Source of the DNA: Litoditis marina | Taxonomy: Eukaryota; Nematoda; Chromadorea; Rhabditida; Rhabditidae | DNA: 64,000 nt | Reading direction: 5' to 3' | NCBI GenBank assembly: GCA_964036275.1 | Contig: OZ038433.1 | Span: forward strand, 42,193,336 to 42,257,335 | Notes under the pieces: model-generated | What the model was told of the DNA's origin: nothing | The model's input: only the letters and a program-made list of their open reading frames with translations | Database searches by the model: none | Made by a program: the position numbers and the translations under genes | In this document: positions 1 through 11,128 of the stretch, piece after piece | How the letters are laid out: each line of letters begins with the position of its first letter | Position numbering within the stretch: the first letter of the stretch is position 1

Positions 1-1430
1 ATCTACTTCAGTTATTTAACTGACAAAACCCCCGAGATTCTTGAAGATTGATGACGTTATAGAATTTAAATTTACATTAACAATAGAAATATCCAAGTTT
101 TAGACTATTTATGCTGGGAATATGGCTGGACTCGTGAGATTTCTCTCTCCTAAAACCCATAAACTATATCTACTTCAGTTATTTAACTGACAAAACCCCC
201 GAGATTCTTGAAGATTGATGACGTTATAGAATTGAAATTTACATTAACAATAGAAATATCCAAGTTTTAGTCTATTTATGCTGGGAATATGGCTAGACTC
301 GTGAGATTTCTCCCTCCTGAAACCCATAAACTATATCTACTTCAGTTATTTAACTGACAAAACCCCCGAGATTATTGAAGATTCATGACGCTATAGAAAC
401 AAAAACTCACATTAACAATAGAAATATCCAAGTTTTTGTCTATTTATGCTGGGAATATGGCTGGACTCGTGAGATTTCTCCCTCCTAAAACCCATAAACT
501 ATATCTACTTCAGTTATTTAACTGACAAAACCCCCGAGATTCTTGAAGATTGATGACGTTATAGAATTTAAATTTACATTAACAATAGAACAAGTTTTAG
601 TCTATTTATGCTGGGAATATGGCTGGACTCGTGAGATTTCTCTCTCCTAAAACCCATAAACTATATCTACTTCAGTTATTTAACTGACAAAACCCCCGAG
701 ATTCTTGAAGATTGATGACGTTATGGAATTGAAATTTACATTAACAATAGAACAAGTTTTAGTCTATTTATGCTGGGAATATGGCTAGACTCGTGAGATT
801 TCTCCCTCCTGAAACCCATAAACTATATCTACTTCAGTTATTTAACTGACAAAACCCCCGAGATTCTTGAAGATTGATGACGTTATAGAATTGAAATTCA
901 CATTAACAATAGAAATATCCAAGTTTTAGTCTATTTATGCTCCGAATATGGCTAGACTTGTGAGATTTCTTCCTCCTAAAACCCACAAACTATATCTACA
1001 TTCAGCTTACTTTCCTTACAAACCACGAGATTATTGAAGATTCATGACGCTATTGAAACAAAAACTCACATTAACAATAGAAATATCCAAGTTTTTGTCT
1101 ATTTATGCTGAGAATATGGCTAGACTCGTGAGATTTCTTCCTCCTAAAACCCGCAAACTATATCTACATTCAGCTTGTTGCCCTTACAAACCACGAGATT
1201 ATTGAAGATTGATGACGTCATAGAAATTAAATTCCATATTAGCAATAGAAATATCCAAGTTTTTGTCTATTTAAGCTGAGAATATGGCAAGACTCGTGGT
1301 ATATCTTCCTCATAAAACCCACAAACTATATCTAAATTCAGCTTGTTTCCCTTACAAACCATGAAATTATTGAAAATTCATGACGCTATAGAAATAAAAA
1401 TTCACATTAACAATGGAAATCACAATGTAG
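1..1430. repeat. ~167-bp tandem repeat block, left arm
   Basis: About eight head-to-tail units are seen by following the word ATCTAC at 1, 168, 335, 503, 665, 827, 994 and 1162, with a diverged one at 1330. Spacing is 162-168 bp. Units split into a type with ACTTCAGTTATTTAACTGAC (which contains the perfect dyad CAGTTATTTAACTG) and a type with ACATTCAGCTT. Each unit also has a TGACGTTA, TGACGCTA or TGACGTCA word. No coding capacity is evident. Confidence 0.9.
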
Positions 1431-2060
1431 AGGCACGGTTCCCTTGAATGAGAATTTGGATGATTGAATTCAAACGAGAACTCTGAACTTGCTGAAATGT
1501 ATCTAGCTCACACGCTGTAATAAGGGTCAACAACCACGCTCAGTAGATTGCATAACTTTCAAAATCTACACCATTTCAAACTTCTTCTTTTTTTAGTGCG
1601 AAGACATCGGACCTTGAAACTAGCGCTCGTATACCTTCCGTTTTACTGTGAAATATACTCGACAAGGTCTGATTTGAGAGTTGAGCAACGATGAAGTAGA
1701 TCCCTTCGCAAAATTCAGCACGCTTGTAGCGGTTGTGGGCGCTTTGGCTTTCATTTCCTCACACACCGGACATTCTCGAAACATGCCATGGAATTAATTA
1801 CTGTAATGAACGTCCGATTTATTGACACATTATCAATACTCTGTATAACAATCAAGTTAGCGACGAAATGATAACTTATGAATTGATGTCTGAAACTAAT
1901 AAAAAAACAGCGAGTAATACATAGAAGTTAAAAGTAACAAGAAAAAAAAACGATTTAGCAAAGAGCACATAGGAAGGAACGTGAGATGCGGGTAGTGTAC
2001 AATCGAAATTCGAGCACTATGTGCAGTTTCCCATCATACACACACGCCACACACAAATAC
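1431..2060. repeat. Diverged outer copy of inner repeat, left arm
   Basis: Much of this segment is a degraded relative of the 912-bp unit. Shared landmarks in the same order include GAAGACATCGGAC, a GATTTGAG word, AGCACGCTTG, GGCTTT/GGCCTT, CCATGGAA and a TTGACACAT word. Its inner end (about 1986-2060) is unique before the first good unit begins. It mirrors 6233-6861. Confidence 0.7.
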
Positions 2061-4135
2061 ACCGGGTTAGAAAATGAAAAACCATGTAATTTATCGATGT
2101 CCAATAATGCAATAATTGAGTACCGATTAATTCTTATCGGTACTCGATTAATGAATGTAGAATTCAATTATTTCAGTTCCTTTTCGAATCCTCAGTGGAC
2201 CACTTTTGAAAATAATTTGACTCTAAGGCTACTTAGCTATCACCCTAGAATATTTGGACACTATATTTTTCTCTCAAGGGGCTTGGCCAATCTCTCCTGG
2301 GGATAAGCACGAGTTTTCAAGACTTCTTGCCACTGAGACTTTGATTGGGCCTAAACGGAGGAATTCGTCCAGCAGTGGTGGTGCCGGTGAACAGCCATGC
2401 GCAGCAGATTGCGTTACTTTGAAGTACTCCAAAATGAAGAGCACTTCATGCTCGAAGACATCGGACGGCAAAACTGTCGTACCTACACCTCGCGTTTTAT
2501 CCAGCTTCACAAGAGACGAGACTGTGATTGTTGGTGGTTGTGTACCACAGATGTGAATCGTTTAACGACGTGAACAGTCGAACACCAAGAGACGTACATT
2601 GCTAATGAAACTCACAGAGATATAATCCACAAAATCTGATTTGAGTGTTTAGCGATAAAGTTGACCCTTTCGTGAAATTAAGCACGCTTGCAGTTGCTAG
2701 GGCCTTTATTTATCAGTACACCAGACTAATTTTTTCAACTCCCATGGAAGAGATAACTGTAGTGCACACTTGATTCCTTGACACATCTTGGACGGACTTG
2801 TACTGTAACACTTCTTAAACTTGCCATTTGTCGTATGCTTGTGATGTGATAATTTGTGGAACATCTGGAAGGGTACTGTAGTTTTAGCGACGCTATTCGA
2901 TTTATTGTACGTGGTTGAACTCAGTGCGTCATGTACGCATCATGCACACACGCACACACACACACACAATACACCGGGCTAGAAAATGAAAAACCATGTA
3001 ATTTATCGATGTCCAATAATGCAATAATTGAGTACCGATTAATTCTTATCGGTACTCGATTAATGAATGTAGAATTCAATTATTTCAGTTCCTTTTCGAA
3101 TCCTCAGTGGACCACTTTTGAAAATAATTTGACTCTAAGGCTACTTAGCTATCACCCTAGAATATTTGGACACTATATTTTTCTCTCAAGGGGCTTGGCC
3201 AATCTCTCCTGGGGATAAGCACGAGTTTTCAAGACTTCTTGCCACTGAGACTTTGATTGGGCCTAAACGGAGGAATTCGTCCAGCAGTGGTGGTGCCGGT
3301 GAACAGCCATGCGCAGCAGATTGCGTTACTTTGAAGTACTCCAAAATGAAGAGCACTTCATGCTCGAAGACATCGGACGGCAAAACTGTCGTACCTACAC
3401 CTCGCGTTTTATCCAGCTTCACAAGAGACGAGACTGTGATTGTTGGTGGTTGTGTACCACAGATGTGAATCGTTTAACGACGTGAACAGTCGAACACCAA
3501 GAGACGTACATTGCTAATGAAACTCACAGAGATATAATCCACAAAATCTGATTTGAGTGTTTAGCGATAAAGTTGACCCTTTCGTGAAATTAAGCACGCT
3601 TGCAGTTGCTAGGGCCTTTATTTATCAGTACACCAGACTAATTTTTTCAACTCTCATGGAAGAGATAACTGTAGTGCACACTTGATTCCTTGACACATCT
3701 TGGACGGACTTGTACTGTAACACTTCTTAAACTTGCCATTTGTCGTATGCTTGTGATGTGATAATTTGTGGAACATCTGGAAGGGTACTGTAGTTTTAGC
3801 GACGCTATTCGATTTATTGTACGTGGTTGAACTCAGTGCGTCATGTACGCATCATGCACACACGCACACACACACACAAATACACCGGGCTAGAAAATGA
3901 AAAACCAATTAATTTATCGATGTCCAATAATGCAGTAATTGAGTACCGATTATTTCTTATCGGTATTCGATTAATGAATGTAGAATTCAATTATTTCAGT
4001 TCCTTTTCGAATCTTCAGTGGACTACTCTTGAAAATAATTTGACTATAAGGCTACTCGGCTTTCACCCTAGATTATTTGGACACTATATTTTACTCTCAA
4101 GGGGGCCCCGTACTCGACCGATCTCTCCTGGGGAT
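2061..4135. repeat. ~912-bp tandem units, left arm (2.3 copies)
   Basis: Phased on ACCGGG, the units are 2061-2972 (912 bp), 2973-3883 (911 bp) and a partial copy 3884-4135 that reaches the palindrome centre. The first two are almost identical; the third has many substitutions. A short CA-rich microsatellite precedes units 2 and 3. Both strands stay open for 78-100 codons in every copy, but the frames carry no recognisable domain. Confidence 0.9.
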
Positions 4136-4156
4136 AAGCACGAGTTTTGCAGTCTC
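4136..4156. other. Palindrome spacer (21 nt)
   Basis: This is the only asymmetric sequence at the symmetry centre. It is flanked by GGGGAT on the left and ATCCCC on the right. A reading frame running through it fuses the arm to its own complement, so ORFs crossing here are artefacts of the symmetry. Confidence 0.9.
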
Positions 4157-6232
4157 ATCCCCAGGAGAGATCGGTCGAGTACGGGGCCCCCTTGAGAGTA
4201 AAATATAGTGTCCAAATAATCTAGGGTGAAAGCCGAGTAGCCTTATAGTCAAATTATTTTCAAGAGTAGTCCACTGAAGATTCGAAAAGGAACTGAAATA
4301 ATTGAATTCTACATTCATTAATCGAAAATCCCGATAAGAAATAATCGGTACTCAATTACTGCATTATTGGACATCGATAAATTAATTGGTTTTTCATTTT
4401 CTAGCCCGGTGTATTTGTGTGTGTGTGTGCGTGTGTGCATGATGCGTACATGACGCACTGAGTTCAACCACGTACAATAAATCGAATAGCGTCGCTAAAA
4501 CTACAGTACCCTTCCAGATGTTCCACAAATTATCACATCACAAGCATACGACAAATGGCAAGTTTAAGAAGTGTTACAGTACAAGTCCGTCCAAGATGTG
4601 TCAAGGAATCAAGTGTGCACTACAGTTATCTCTTCCATGGGAGTTGAAAAAATTAGTCTGGTGTACTGATAAATAAAGGCCCTAGCAACTGCAAGCGTGC
4701 TTAATTTCACGAAAGGGTCAACTTTATCGCTAAACACTCAAATCAGATTTTGTGGATTATATCTCTGTGAGTTTCATTAGCAATGTACGTCTCTTGGTGT
4801 TCGACTGTTCACGTCGTTAAACGATTCACATCTGTGGTACACAACCACCAACAATCACAGTCTCGTCTCTTGTGAAGCTGGATAAAACGCGAGGTGTAGG
4901 TACGACAGTTTTGCCGTCCGATGTCTTCGAGCATGAAGTGCTCTTCATTTTGGAGTACTTCAAAGTAACGCAATCTGCTGCGCATGGCTGTTCACCGGCA
5001 CCACCACTGCTGGACGAATTCCTCCGTTTAGGCCCAATCAAAGTCTCAGTGGCAAGAAGTCTTGAAAACTCGTGCTTATCCCCAGGAGAGATTGGCCAAG
5101 CCCCTTGAGAGAAAAATATAGTGTCCAAATATTCTAGGGTGATAGCTAAGTAGCCTTAGAGTCAAATTATTTTCAAAAGTGGTCCACTGAGGATTCGAAA
5201 AGGAACTGAAATAATTGAATTCTACATTCATTAATCGAGTACCGATAAGAATTAATCGGTACTCAATTATTGCATTATTGGACATCGATAAATTAATTGG
5301 TTTTTCATTTTCTAGCCCGGTGTATTTGTGTGTGTGTGTGCGTGTGTGCATGATGCGTACATGACGCACTGAGTTCAACCACGTACAATAAATCGAATAG
5401 CGTCGCTAAAACTACAGTACCCTTCCAGATGTTCCACAAATTATCACATCACAAGCATACGACAAATGGCAAGTTTAAGAAGTGTTACAGTACAAGTCCG
5501 TCCAAGATGTGTCAAGGAATCAAGTGTGCACTACAGTTATCTCTTCCATGGGAGTTGAAAAAATTAGTCTGGTGTACTGATAAATAAAGGCCCTAGCAAC
5601 TGCAAGCGTGCTTAATTTCACGAAAGGGTCAACTTTATCGCTAAACACTCAAATCAGATTTTGTGGATTATATCTCTGTGAGTTTCATTAGCAATGTACG
5701 TCTCTTGGTGTTCGACTGTTCACGTCGTTAAACGATTCACATCTGTGGTACACAACCACCAACAATCACAGTCTCGTCTCTTGTGAAGCTGAATAAAACG
5801 CGAGGTGTAGGTACGACAGTTTTGCCGTCCGATGTCTTCGAGCATGAAGTGCTCTTCATTTTGGAGTACTTCAAAGTAACGCAATCTGCTGCGCATGGCT
5901 GTTCACCGGCACCACCACTGCTGGACGAATTCCTCCGTTTAGGCCCAATCAAAGTCTCAGTGGCAAGAAGTCTTGAAAACTCGTGCTTATCCCCAGGAGA
6001 GATTGGCCAAGCCCCTTGAGAGAAAAATATAGTGTCCAAATATTCTAGGGTGATAGCTAAGTAGCCTTAGAGTCAAATTATTTTCAAAAGTGGTCCACTG
6101 AGGATTCGAAAAGGAACTGAAATAATTGAATTCTACATTCATTAATCGAGTACCGATAAGAATTAATCGGTACTCAATTATTGCATTATTGGACATCGAT
6201 AAATTACATGGTTTTTCATTTTCTAGCCCGGT
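4157..6232. repeat. ~912-bp tandem units, right arm (2.3 copies)
   Basis: This is the inverted counterpart of 2061-4135, phased on CCCGGT: a partial copy 4157-4410, then 4411-5321 and 5322-6232, each 911 bp. The ORFs here mirror those of the left arm exactly. Confidence 0.9.
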
Positions 6233-6861
6233 GTATTTGTGTGTGGCGTGTGTGTATGATGGGAAACTGCACATAGTGCTCGAATTTCGATTGTACACTA
6301 CCCGCATCTCACGTTCCTTCCTATGTGCTCTTTGCTAAATCGTTTTTTTTCTTGTTACTTTTAACTTCTATGTATTACTCGCTGTTTTTTTATTAGTTTC
6401 AGACATCAATTCATAAGTTATCATTTCGTCGCTAACTTGATTGTTATACAGAGTATTGATAATGTGTCAATAAATCGGACGTTCATTACAGTAATTAATT
6501 CCATGGCATGTTTCGAGAATGTCCGGTGTGTGAGGAAATGAAAGCCAAAGCGCCCACAACCGCTACAAGCGTGCTGAATTTTGCGAAGGGATCTACTTCA
6601 TCGTTGCTCAACTCTCAAATCAGACCTTGTCGAGTATATTTCACAGTAAAACGGAAGGTATACGAGCGCTAGTTTCAAGGTCCGATGTCTTCGCACTAAA
6701 AAAAGAAGAAGTTTGAAATGGTGTAGATTTTGAAAGTTATGCAATCTACTGAGCGTGGTTGTTGACCCTTATTACAGCGTGTGAGCTAGATACATTTCAG
6801 CAAGTTCAGAGTTCTCGTTTGAATTCAATCATCCAAATTCTCATTCAAGGGAACCGTGCCT
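6233..6861. repeat. Diverged outer copy of inner repeat, right arm
   Basis: This is the mirror of 1431-2060. It holds a degraded half of the 912-bp family between the good units and the 167-bp satellite. No gene is seen. Confidence 0.7.
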
Positions 6862-8600
6862 CTACATTGTGATTTCCATTGTTAATGTGAATTTTTATTT
6901 CTATAGCGTCATGAATTTTCAATAATTTCATGGTTTGTAAGGGAAACAAGCTGAATTTAGATATAGTTTGTGGGTTTTATGAGGAAGATATACCACGAGT
7001 CTTGCCATATTCTCAGCTTAAATAGACAAAAACTTGGATATTTCTATTGCTAATATGGAATTTAATTTCTATGACGTCATCAATCTTCAATAATCTCGTG
7101 GTTTGTAAGGGCAACAAGCTGAATGTAGATATAGTTTGCGGGTTTTAGGAGGAAGAAATCTCACGAGTCTAGCCATATTCTCAGCATAAATAGACAAAAA
7201 CTTGGATATTTCTATTGTTAATGTGAGTTTTTGTTTCAATAGCGTCATGAATCTTCAATAATCTCGTGGTTTGTAAGGAAAGTAAGCTGAATGTAGATAT
7301 AGTTTGTGGGTTTTAGGAGGAAGAAATCTCACAAGTCTAGCCATATTCGGAGCATAAATAGACTAAAACTTGGATATTTCTATTGTTAATGTGAATTTCA
7401 ATTCTATAACGTCATCAATCTTCAAGAATCTCGGGGGTTTTGTCAGTTAAATAACTGAAGTAGATATAGTTTATGGGTTTCAGGAGGGAGAAATCTCACG
7501 AGTCTAGCCATATTCCCAGCATAAATAGACTAAAACTTGTTCTATTGTTAATGTAAATTTCAATTCCATAACGTCATCAATCTTCAAGAATCTCGGGGGT
7601 TTTGTCAGTTAAATAACTGAAGTAGATATAGTTTATGGGTTTTAGGAGAGAGAAATCTCACGAGTCCAGCCATATTCCCAGCATAAATAGACTAAAACTT
7701 GTTCTATTGTTAATGTAAATTTAAATTCTATAACGTCATCAATCTTCAAGAATCTCGGGGGTTTTGTCAGTTAAATAACTGAAGTAGATATAGTTTATGG
7801 GTTTTAGGAGGGAGAAATCTCACGAGTCCAGCCATATTCCCAGCATAAATAGACAAAAACTTGGATATTTCTATTGTTAATGTGAGTTTTTGTTTCTATA
7901 GCGTCATGAATCTTCAATAATCTCGGGGGTTTTGTCAGTTAAATAACTGAAGTAGATATAGTTTATGGGTTTCAGGAGGGAGAAATCTCACGAGTCTAGC
8001 CATATTCCCAGCATAAATAGACTAAAACTTGGATATTTCTATTGTTAATGTAAATTTCAATTCTATAACGTCATCAATCTTCAAGAATCTCGGGGGTTTT
8101 GTCAGTTAAATAACTGAAGTAGATATAGTTTATGGGTTTTAGGAGAGAGAAATCTCACGAGTCCAGCCATATTCCCAGCATAAATAGTCTAAAACTTGGA
8201 TATTTCTATTGTTAATGTAAATTTAAATTCTATAACGTCATCAATCTTCAAGAATCTCGGGGGTTTTGTCAGTTAAATAACTGAAGTAGATATAGTTTAT
8301 GGGTTTTAGGAGGGAGAAATCTCACGAGTCCAGCCATATTCCCAGCATAAATAGTCAAAAACTTGGATATTTCTATTGTTAATGTGAATTTCAATTCTAT
8401 TACGTCATCAACCTTCAACAATCTCGGGTTTTTTTTTTCAGTGAAATAACTGAAGTAGATATAGTTTGAAGATTTTGAGAGAGGAAAATCACACAAGTCC
8501 AGCAAAATTCATAGCTAAAACAGACGAAAACGTGGATATTTTTATTGATGGTGTCGAATTTCAATTTTATAACGTCTTCAATCTTGTTGCAGGGTTAAAA
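6862..8600. repeat. ~167-bp tandem repeat block, right arm
   Basis: This is the mirror image of the 1-1430 block, with roughly two more units at the right, the last strongly diverged (about 8400-8600). The decay of the outermost copy looks like the true edge of this satellite. Open frames within it (for example minus 8269-8505) are repeat-derived and not supported as genes. Confidence 0.88.
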
Positions 8601-9246
8601 CGAATAGTAGCATAATATTGTGAGATCTGCACTATTGACTGGCTCCCTACATCCTAACTTTTACCATACCATGTATTTATGTACTGTATTTTTGTATGTT
8701 ATATTTGTTTCCGTATAGTATGTTTTTACGTGTTATCTCTCCGTGTCCCATTCGTACTGTTTTTACATGTCCAATTACTCGGATAATTCAGTGTCACGGC
8801 CCCCGCCGACTGGAAATCTCAGTCGGCGGCGGCCGTGACAAAATATTAAAAACAACGGTTTTGCTTGTTTCGCACCATAGTGCCCGGTGTTTACATCGTG
8901 CGGTTGGCTTCGTGGAGTGACTTAACGGTTTTCGAAAAATATTGATCGCCTCTGTTTTAAATTTTCTATTTCTATTTTCATTCGTATTTTATTGAGTTTT
9001 TCGATATTTTTTGTCAAAGCCCTCCTTGTAGTATTTTTTTTAGTGATTGCTGGTTGCGCTTTTGCTCCAACTCTTCAATACAATGCATTATTCTTCTTGA
9101 AACTGCGAAAATCACTCAAATTCAAGTCAATCAAATTCAGTTATTATTCAGCAATAAAAAACCGTCTTCCTGCTCCGATATTTATCTTACAGTCTTATGC
9201 TTGTTGTATTTATCGCTTTATTCATGTTTAAAATGTTTATTTCCAG
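8601..9246. other. Low-copy flank upstream of the partial gene
   Basis: Apart from the small foldback at 8793-8839, no confident feature is visible here. Short open stretches exist (8992-9231 on +, hydrophobic, starting at a non-ATG codon). One or more upstream exons of the gene at 9247-9634 should lie here, because its first visible exon starts inside a codon and has no in-frame ATG. No single choice could be supported. Confidence 0.5.
8793..8839. mobile_element. Small foldback MITE, 47 bp
   Basis: Inverted arms 8793-8811 and 8821-8839 match at 18 of 19 positions around a 9-nt loop. Flanking T and A extend the pairing by one. The ends read GTCACGGCC and GGCCGTGAC, the same termini as the larger foldback at 12196-12312. 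It is GC-rich in AT-rich surroundings. No clear target-site duplication is seen here. Confidence 0.65.
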
Positions 9247-9634
9247 GCAGGAGGTGTCTCGTCGTTACTTGTGTCAACGCTCGCCTCAAATGCAATGTAG
9301 CCCAGTTCGCTGACTCCAATGTAATTTTTGCTGTTCTCTACAAGTATTTTTGTTGGATCGACGGTACAATTCGGTAAGCTTTGCGTTTGTTTTCATCTGG
9401 TGGCTTCCGCTGTAACACATCCACACACTCACTATGTGTAATATGTAATCTGTCAGTTTATACCATAATTTTGAAGACGAAGAAAGTAGTGAAGGGTTGA
9501 TGGTCGTGCACGGACCAGTGAGGATAGTAAGTCTCTCAGATGGCGCAATATTTAAGTTTCAGCCAAAAAGGCCTAATTTTAGGGGTTTCGTAGAAAGGGG
9601 GTACTTTGATGTTATTGGCAGTTCAGCACGATGA
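9247..9634 (+). CDS. Unrecognised spliced gene, 3' part (two exons)
   Basis: Two exons can be read on +. The first, 9247-9373, follows a pyrimidine-rich TTATTTCCAG acceptor and ends at a GTAAGC donor. An 83-nt intron (9374-9456) ends in CTGTCAG. The second exon runs 9457-9634 and ends in TGA. The exons are in compatible phase: the split codon reads CG|T. The joined product of about 100 residues has a Cys-containing N-terminal part, an acidic FEDEESSEG linker, and a basic C-terminal part around KFQPKRPNFRGF. No family is recognised. The 5' end is missing, since no in-frame ATG occurs in the first visible exon. Support comes from splice-site quality and phase agreement; homology is untested. 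Confidence 0.45.
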
Positions 9635-10081
9635 TTAGAGTTTATTTACACTCGCTCTAGTCTATGTGTCTTTTCAAGCCAACGTTAAGTTCATACTCCA
9701 GTAAGGTTGTCCGAATAGACAGAAAAATTCCGAAAACGGACTACTTTTGCGCCAGAAAAGAGGTAATTTGTCTAATTCTAATCCAAAATCATTAATGTTC
9801 ACGTGTTTAAATCTAAAAACGAACTACGTTTTGTCGATTAGTCGGACGTTACTGGTGTATGGTTAAGTTGCTTTCATTAGAAAGAACTGAATTGCTAAAT
9901 CGTATTTTACTTTTGAATTAAATCACTTGAATTATAGTAAGTGGTGGATAGTAAATTTCTCCTGGTCGCATCGTATAGTACCTGACCGATGTTCAATTAT
10001 TGTGGCAATAAGGATATTGAAATTGAAATCTTGTCCGCCTTCTCTAAAACTTTAATATAAGTCTGAGGTGCTATGCCACGG
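9635..10081. other. Intergenic or 3' UTR, nothing evident
   Basis: AT-rich single-copy sequence after the stop of the preceding gene. No canonical AATAAA, repeat or convincing exon was found. Confidence 0.5.
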
Positions 10082-10479
10082 TTAACTAACTGGGGGTCCA
10101 GGATGGCACCTTTTGAACCATTTCTCAACAACACTTACACTATGGATATGGAATACCCATGCAATATCGATAACCGAATTCACTTTATCCTTTCGCCATT
10201 CTCGGGAAAGTTTGGTAATTTTTGCTGCAAAATATGAAAGTTCTAATCGAAAAACAGGTTTTTTGTTGGTATAATGGCTATGTTGGCTAGCTATATACAT
10301 GTTTTGTTGCTCTGCTGTATAGTGTTCCATGTTTATTAGTTTGTCTTTGTTTTCAGTGTTGAAGGGATGTACGGCCAGATCTTGTCGTGAATCAAACGCA
10401 AACGCAACCACAGCATGCATCCGATTCCGGAACACCCGCTCATCTGGTTTGATGTTAGTTTTCTTATTTGTCTTCTAGT
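10082..10479 (-). CDS. Possible coding exon, minus strand, unrecognised
   Basis: A minus-strand frame stays open from a TAG near 10479 down to TAA at 10082, about 130 codons. The frame reads like a soluble protein (IKPDERVFRNRM near the start, SREWRKDKVNS and EKWFKRC near the end), which is unusually long for this AT-rich DNA. It has no good in-frame ATG upstream of the Met in RNRM, so it would be an internal exon or a decayed gene. Against it, the plus strand has a good worm-type acceptor (GTTTTCAG, ending at 10353) inside the same interval, so the coding strand is not settled. Confidence 0.3.
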
Positions 10480-10818
10480 TCTCTCTATTAGCTTAGTTAA
10501 TCTCGATCTCCTCAGCTTGGCCAGAAATTGAAAATATACTTAAACCACAGGTCCACAGGATGGTTGTCCCGTTGCCCGGGCAGCCACAGAAATTCATAGA
10601 ACGCACTCTTTTTCTTTCTGTTCCTCTTTTTGCCAAATTTGGGAGAAATCGCCTACTTTTCATTTTATTCAAATGGAAAAACTAACTCCTTCTCGTAGCC
10701 TTACCTTACTGGTGTATGGGGGGGGGGAGGTTGGTTCACAAGGGTTACTCTAATAAGAAAATCAGGTTATTTTATAATCGCACGCAAATCACGTGATCAA
10801 CCTTAGAAGGGCTTGTAG
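10480..10818. other. Low-copy spacer with G10 run
   Basis: No gene is seen. There is a homopolymer G tract near 10719-10728, preceded by AT-rich unique sequence. Confidence 0.5.
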
Positions 10819-11128
10819 GATGAAAGGATTGTCTGTAGAGGGTGGAGCCGTGGAGAATGGGTGAGCATCGTTTCCAGCTCATGCGGCACGTCAGAAATTG
10901 TGTTTTTCATCCAAGTTAAGATTAGGAAGAATAAAATTATAAAATTACATAGTTTTGTTGCGCTCATAAATTTTAACTGCTGTTTTTCAGACTCTTCTAT
11001 CTGTTGGTATTGGATCTTTGGATCACCCCTACTGCTATCGGAGGTCGGGCCTCCACTTTTCACCGCGTGAATGGTCTGCGTTCGACAGTCTACCTACATC
11101 TCCAAGAAAGCCGTCTGCCCTTATCTAA
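10819..11128 (+). CDS. Possible two-exon gene end, unrecognised
   Basis: A candidate exon 10819-10860 ends at a GTGAGC donor. A 130-nt intron (10861-10990) ends in the strong nematode acceptor TGTTTTTCAG. A second exon, 10991-11128, ends in TAA. The exons join in phase 0 and encode roughly 59 residues, including YRRSGLHFSPREW. That last pattern weakly recalls the C-terminal half of PC4/Sub1-type ssDNA-binding domains, but this is only an impression. Alternatives: the other plus frame and the minus strand (10803-11063, with a hydrophobic stretch) are open over the same GC-richer DNA. Confidence 0.28.

Larger units (their letters stand above)
1..4135. repeat. Left arm of giant palindrome
   Basis: This arm is the inverted complement of 4157-8292, nearly base for base. 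Paired positions sum to 8292-8294, so the arms differ only by a few 1-2 bp indels and scattered substitutions. From outside to inside it holds ~167-bp tandem repeats, a diverged half copy of the inner repeat, then two ~912-bp units and a partial third. The arm starts at or before the window edge, so its true length is unknown. The near identity means either a recent origin, continuing arm-to-arm gene conversion, or an assembly foldback. Confidence 0.93.
4157..8292. repeat. Right arm of giant palindrome
   Basis: This is the reverse complement of the left arm. Asymmetries are visible: a 2-bp indel with substitutions near 4323-4333, and the unit around 5290 carrying the AATTAATTT variant where its left-arm partner (about 2997) has ATGTAATTT. 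That variant is the one found in the central partial unit, which suggests patchwork gene conversion between units. The same repeat family continues to about 8600, so the palindrome probably extends beyond the left window edge. Confidence 0.93.

Noticed and set aside
1..1430. CRISPR-like array
   Set aside because: Whole ~167-bp units repeat; there are no short repeats with unique spacers, and the genome is eukaryotic.
2938..2966. Telomeric or subtelomeric repeat
   Set aside because: These are CA-rich microsatellites; no TTAGGC array of the nematode type is seen anywhere in the window.
1955..6338. Mirrored 70-122-codon ORFs in the palindrome arms
   Set aside because: They recur in both arms and in each tandem unit, on both strands of the same DNA, and show no domain. 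They are by-products of repetition; the one crossing 4136-4156 reads into its own complement.
10803..11063. Minus-strand 86-codon ORF with a hydrophobic segment
   Set aside because: It starts at GTG and not ATG, and overlaps a better-supported plus-strand acceptor and exon candidate; left as an alternative only.
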